Shown here: positions 59,591 to 64,000 of the stretch, piece by piece
Position numbering within the stretch: position 1 is the stretch's first letter
Layout of the letters: every line of letters begins with the position of its first letter
Source of the DNA: Doris montereyensis
Taxonomy: Eukaryota > Mollusca > Gastropoda > Nudibranchia > Dorididae
Reading direction: 5' to 3'
Assembly: GCA_037039925.1 (NCBI GenBank)
Contig: JAXRKP010000209.1
Coordinates: 270,001 to 334,000, forward strand
Length of the DNA stretch: 64,000 nt
The notes under the pieces: generated by a model
Seen by the model: the letters and a program-made list of their open reading frames with translations, nothing else
Database searches by the model: none
What the model was told of the DNA's origin: nothing
Made by a program: the position numbers and the translations under genes

Positions 59591-59660
59591 TAACACGTGA
59601 CCACAGTTTCCATGACGTCACTTGTCTTGACGTCGGCGGAAAGAGGTCGTGCTTGGCAAC
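59591..59660 (+). promoter_or_regulatory. DYRK2: Putative DYRK2 promoter with E-box and CREs
   Basis: CACGTG (59594-59599), a perfect palindromic CRE TGACGTCA (59613-59620), a second CRE-like TGACGTCG (59628-59635) and TTGGCAAC (59653-59660) lie within 70 bases, about 190-250 bases upstream of the inferred start codon. This is the most CpG-rich stretch near the gene. No TATA box is evident. Confidence 0.5.
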
Positions 59661-59803
59661 GACTGAGGCTACTCATTGATTTACTAACAGAGCAGTGTTT
59701 AATCATCCTCTGCTCGTTTCATTCAAGATATCTGGATCTTATCTTCTGTAATTTTGTGTGGAATAAATCTTTTCACATTAAGAATGTATAGGATTTTGTG
59801 AAA

Positions 59804-59857
59804 ATGAGGTTTGTTATTCAATTGTGCTACATCGAGTTATGGAATTATGACAACTAA
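59804..59857 (+). promoter_or_regulatory. Upstream ORF overlapping the DYRK2 start
   Basis: ATG at 59804 (AAAATGAGG) opens a 17-codon frame ending TAA at 59855-59857, eight bases past the main ATG at 59847. An overlapping upstream ORF of this kind would be expected to reduce initiation at the main start. Whether the 5' UTR includes it depends on the unknown transcription start. Confidence 0.4.
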
Positions 59858-61549
59858 AGTAAAACCTTTGCCTCTGTCCTTACCGCAACAGCGCAAACCG
59901 CTGGTCGGAAATACAATGTATAATACGATGGAAGGAAGTCACTCGCATCATCTACCACCATTAGCCACCAGTCAAACTGTGGGAGGAGGGGGAAGCAGTG
60001 GTCATGGTGTGAGGGTACAGCAATTGTTTGAGGAACATAAACATCATTCTGAGAAAAGAGAAGTTATTCAAAATGGCGGCGGTCATGATGATCAATCTCA
60101 GACTCCTCAAGCTATTGCTCGTCCCAGTTCAAGTGCTGGAAGTGGGGAAGTAAAGGATCAGGAGTTAGAAGGGCAAACAGAATGAATCCAGAATTAGCTA
60201 TGAAACAATATATGCATAAGCTCAGTTCATACGAACACCACGAAATATTCAGCTATCCTGATGTTTTCTTTGTTGGTCAAAATGCAAAGAAGAAGCAAGG
60301 GGTTATTGGTGGCTCAAACAACAATGGTTATGATGATGAAAATGGATCATACATGCATGTACCCCATGACCATATTTCATATCGCTTTGAGGTTCTCAAA
60401 GTCATTGGAAAGGGAAGTTTTGGGCAGGTAGTGAAAGCTTATGACCACAAAACTCAGATTCACGTTGCTTTAAAAATGGTTCGAAATGAGAAGCGCTTTC
60501 ACAGACAAGCTCAAGAGGAGATTCGCATTTTGGAGCATTTGAAAAAGCAAGACAAGGACAATAATATGAATATTGTGCATATGTATGAAAATTTTTCTTT
60601 TAGAAACCACATCTGTATTACTTTTGAATTGCTAAGCATGAACTTGTACGAATTAATAAAGAAAAACAAATTCCAAGGTTTCAGTTTACAACTGGTTCGA
60701 AAGTTTGCTCACTCCATCTTGCAGTGCCTGGATGCCCTGTACAAAAATCGAATTATACATTGTGATCTCAAACCAGAAAATATATTACTGAAACAACAAG
60801 GGCGCAGTGGGATAAAAGTGATTGATTTTGGCTCCAGCTGCTATGAACATCAGCGGATTTACACTTACATCCAATCACGTTTTTATCGCGCACCAGAGGT
60901 AATTGTGGGGGCTAAGTATGGCATGCCCATAGACATGTGGAGTCTTGGCTGTATCTTAGCTGAACTACTAACTGGTTATCCACTATTTCCTGGTGAAGAT
61001 GAAGGAGACCAGCTGGCATGCATCATCGAACTTCTAGGTATGCCTCCTCAAAAGCTTCTAGACCAGGCCAAACGTGCTCGGAATTTCATTTCATCTAAGG
61101 GATATCCTCGATATTGCACCGTGACCACTTTACCAGACGGGAGTACAGTTTTACAAGGTGGTCGTTCACGACGAGGGAAAACTCGCGGACCTCCTGGAAG
61201 TAAGGATTTAACAACAGCACTCAAAGGTTGTGATGATCCTATGTTCTTGGATTTCATGCGGAGGGCATTAGACTGGGATCCTCAGCAACGCCTCACACCA
61301 ACGCAGGCTCTTAGGCATGCTTGGTTACGGCGGCGTCTGCCTAGGCCGCCTGCCTTTAATAGTGAGGTCAAATCTGAATCTGCTCTCAGGAGAAATTCAT
61401 CAGGTAACCGTAGTTCAGGTATGCCAAAGCTAACAAATGGGACCATTACAACAGCAAGTGGAAAGACCAGACAGTTAGCAATTCAAGATGACCTGGCATC
61501 TGGTCTCAACACTCGTACTAAACTTCCTCAGATCGGATCTACAATGTAG
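59847..61549 (+). CDS. DYRK2: DYRK2-type dual-specificity kinase, frame split by one base
   Basis: Class II DYRK; relatives autophosphorylate on tyrosine during folding and then phosphorylate Ser/Thr substrates. The 5' frame (59847-60185) holds the N-terminal region with the DYRK-homology box ([12 protein letters not shown]). The 3' frame (60182-61549, 455 codons) starts [20 protein letters not shown] (NAPA region) and holds the full kinase: GKGSFG at residues 76-81, Lys98 in [15 protein letters not shown] with Asp195, DFGSSC with Asp215, activation-loop YTY at 227-229, and the SRFYRAPEV loop. The frames overlap as ATGA at 60182-60185. One more A there would join them as ..[16 protein letters not shown], exactly where human DYRK2 reads through. 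No introns, as in the large coding exon of vertebrate DYRK2. Confidence 0.9.
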
Positions 61550-62760
61550 AGTTTATTTACTTTAATGATACATTTTGTTTGTTTTTTTCCCCAGACCTGT
61601 GAGATTTCTTGCTCACCTTCTCCATTTTGCTTTCATAGTCTCAAAATTATATTTTTGAGGAGTCTCTTTGACTGATATATATGTGTCCATTTAGTTCAAT
61701 CTTACTATTATTTGCTTCTTTTCACTTGATGCTCAGCTGATCATTTTCACCTTATCTTTGTCCTTTAAAGTTGTCCTCTTGATTTGAAAAGAAACAAATT
61801 TGAGTTTTATTTTTTCGATTATTTTTCCGTTTTCTCCGTATCATGTAAAGTGTGGGTTTTTAAAAATTCTTTACTTATACACACATAAACACTTTGATTT
61901 CTCATAGCACAAAATACCTGTTAGTGTTATTAATTTGATGAGCTTTTAAATTCTCAAATACACATATACTTGTAAACATGCTGTATTTAAACTTTTTTTT
62001 TTTTTACTGCGCTGTATTATTAATTGTAGGCATGATCAGTCCCCAATTTTTTAAATACCATTGGAGCATTTAAATGAAAATGTTGGGGTCCCCCCCCCCA
62101 TACACCTCCCCACATTTTATATTTTTTATAACTAATGTGAGTGAATTCCAAATTTTTATCAGTTTTACACTTATATTATGTAATTTTAGTCATGCTTTTA
62201 TATCATAAAGAATCAAAACGCTCCTCAGAAAAATTCTTTGTGATGTTCTTCTTTTCCTTCCCTTTTTCTTTATATATAAAATGTTTATTTTGTTTGTGTC
62301 GCCCATTGAGTTGAGTGTTTCATTTTGTTAAAATGTAATGTATATTTTCATGTACCGGTACTTACAAAATTGTACTGTTGTCCCCATTATTACTTCCCAA
62401 AGCATAATGTCTTGTTTCTGCTTAGAAGTTGATTTTTAAATTTCTGACAAAGAGAATGGCATAATTTTTTTTTATGACTTTGTAATGCCTCATATATTTT
62501 GGTACAGAGACTTTGATTTTTTATTGACGCTCATCAGAACTATGGAATGAGTAAATAATGTTCTCAACTTTCATTTGTGCTGTAAGAGATCGCCATAATA
62601 AAAGTTTGTTTAGTTTTTTTTTTAAAGGAAGAATGGGAAAAGAAAGCAAAATCTATAAATTGTCTGAATCTGAATGGAGGTCTCACCAGAGAAAGAAAAC
62701 TATGCTTAGTAAAACATACTTTTTGTGTAATGATTTAAAACAGTAAATAATAATAAAAAA
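61550..62760 (+). other. DYRK2: Probable DYRK2 3' UTR
   Basis: AT-rich sequence after the stop, with T and C homopolymers (61993-62004, 62091-62099). AATAAA hexamers lie at 62597-62602 and near 62749. A 62-codon open frame at 62558-62746 straddles these signals and has no known motif. Confidence 0.5.
62597..62602 (+). terminator. DYRK2: Candidate DYRK2 polyadenylation signal
   Basis: AATAAA followed by GTTTGTTTAGTTTTTTTT, a GT/T-rich downstream element, about 1.05 kb after the stop codon. Confidence 0.45.
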
Positions 62761-63242
62761 TTAATGAAAGCAATAGCCTCTTAATACTTCTTACACATCC
62801 ATTTATATCGTATATTTATGATATATTATTAAAGCAAGTAATTTTACGTTGTTTCACATGCCATTCCAATGCCTAATGCCTTGGTCTTGTTTTAAAGTTT
62901 TTATCTTTTTGAAAATTTATTTTTATATATATAGAAGATTCGATCTGTATCGAGGTACCACACTTCTTTTCCAGTTTCTAGAATTTTTCTTCCTTTTACT
63001 TTGATTGTTGTTTTTTTTTTTTAAAGACAGGAATTTGAGTTTGTTTTGTTGTCTGCAGATATTATCATTTATAAAAGAGTTGAATTACTTCATTTATTTT
63101 TGGCATTGTTTTTGAGCTGAGGCAGGGATGGTCATAACATTTTTAATTAAATCGTAAAAAAACTTAGTGGCAGCTGAAGTTTTGCCAAAATGTTTCTAAA
63201 AACTAACACAAATTGAAGAGACATTGTCTTACCCAATGTAAT

Positions 63243-63385
63243 TAATAGGGCTCACCCGATCGCCAAAGGTGGATTAAGCAGCAGGATCCACAACTGACCC
63301 CAAAGCTAGCTGAGGCCATAAGCGTCTTTGTCGCCATTCGGAGTTCGGAACGACCCATGTTCCATTAGAAAGCAGAAGAGACACT
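63243..63385 (+). repeat. Unclassified short interspersed repeat, copy 2
   Basis: Same family and orientation as 11588-11735: AATAGGGCTCACCCGATCGC, GGATTAAGCAGCAGGATCCA, AGCTAGCTGAGGC, TTTGTCGCCATTCGG, CCATTAGAAAGCAGAAGAGA. The surrounding 62760-64000 has nothing else recognisable beyond AT-rich DNA. Confidence 0.7.
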
Positions 63386-64000
63386 TTCCCTTTACATCCA
63401 TCAACTGAGAGAAAAGTGATTGCCTTCATTTAAAGTGTGTCGTTAGAAGTCTTTTCTTTCTTTTATCCAGGGTTTGTGGTAGAAAGTAAAATATATGTGC
63501 TCCATTTTCTGTTTGAATGTAGGCAGAAATATACCTCTGCTACTGCCATCCCTGTTAAGCCTTTGTTGTGATCCATTAGTTGATACTTTTAATTTAGTCA
63601 TTGTACCTGTCTTTGTGATATATTATTGAAATTTAGTTTACATTATATATTCTGATTTTTTTGCCAGTGAGTCATTTATATATTTTGTTGATATTATTAT
63701 GATTTTGTTTTTCTAAGAATATTTTTTCTCAATATAATAGTATGTATTTAAAATTAAAAAAAACGCCTTGTGTTTTCCACAGTAGATCCTGCCTGATTTC
63801 CCAATTTTTTAATATTATAAACACACAATTTAATAACCCTTTTAAGATTTCTAGCTCATAAAAATTGTCAGTTAATTTTAGCATAGTATACAATTTAAGT
63901 GCAATAACTTAAATTTTTGTTTGGGTTTTTTTTTGCCTTACATTTTACCTTTTTTTTCCTCATAAATTTTGATCAATATCTGATGTTTGAAAGAAACCAT

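Overview
This is an AT-rich, repeat-dense, intron-rich animal nuclear DNA window. It most likely comes from a gastropod mollusc, probably a heterobranch. That placement rests on the deuterostome/lophotrochozoan look of three conserved genes, the tRNA-headed SINEs, the RTE-like LINEs and the scattered TCTAGATC-type repeats; I could not confirm it by any search. Nothing looks bacterial or viral: there are no operons, CRISPR arrays, or rRNA or tRNA genes that I can support.

Layout. (1) 1-5066: intergenic, with SINE remnants and a large (GTCT)n(CT)n microsatellite. (2) 5067-15906, plus strand: TBC1D25 (OATL1-type Rab GAP), five coding exons. The first four are clean; the long last exon is conserved but carries at least eight frame breaks and stops. 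(3) 15907-34320: about 18 kb without a recognisable host gene, holding DNA-transposon remnants, a 3.4-kb RTE-like LINE (minus strand), SINEs and a striking double minisatellite array (32751-33945). (4) 34583-57418, minus strand: coatomer subunit gamma (COPG), which I reconstruct as 22 coding exons, with introns that host a second LINE copy, a piggyBac-type MITE, another TIR element, SINEs and a 74-bp hairpin. (5) 57419-59600: divergent intergenic region with a CT microsatellite and putative promoters for COPG (NRF1/ETS-like) and DYRK2 (E-box/CRE-like). (6) 59847-61549, plus strand: DYRK2-type kinase in what looks like a single coding exon, split by one base into two overlapping frames. (7) 61550-64000: probable DYRK2 3' UTR and intergenic sequence.

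The three genes have known but separate cell-biology roles: autophagosome and endosome Rab regulation, COPI vesicle coat, and stress/cell-cycle kinase. I see no shared pathway and no new multi-gene system. The most useful observations are the pattern of one-base frame breaks across all three conserved genes (consensus error versus real decay), the structured repeats (LINE 5' monomers, a SINE with internally amplified 45-bp unit, composite minisatellite, 1.46-kb inverted-repeat element with a hammerhead-like core), and several TIR elements with recognisable superfamily signatures.
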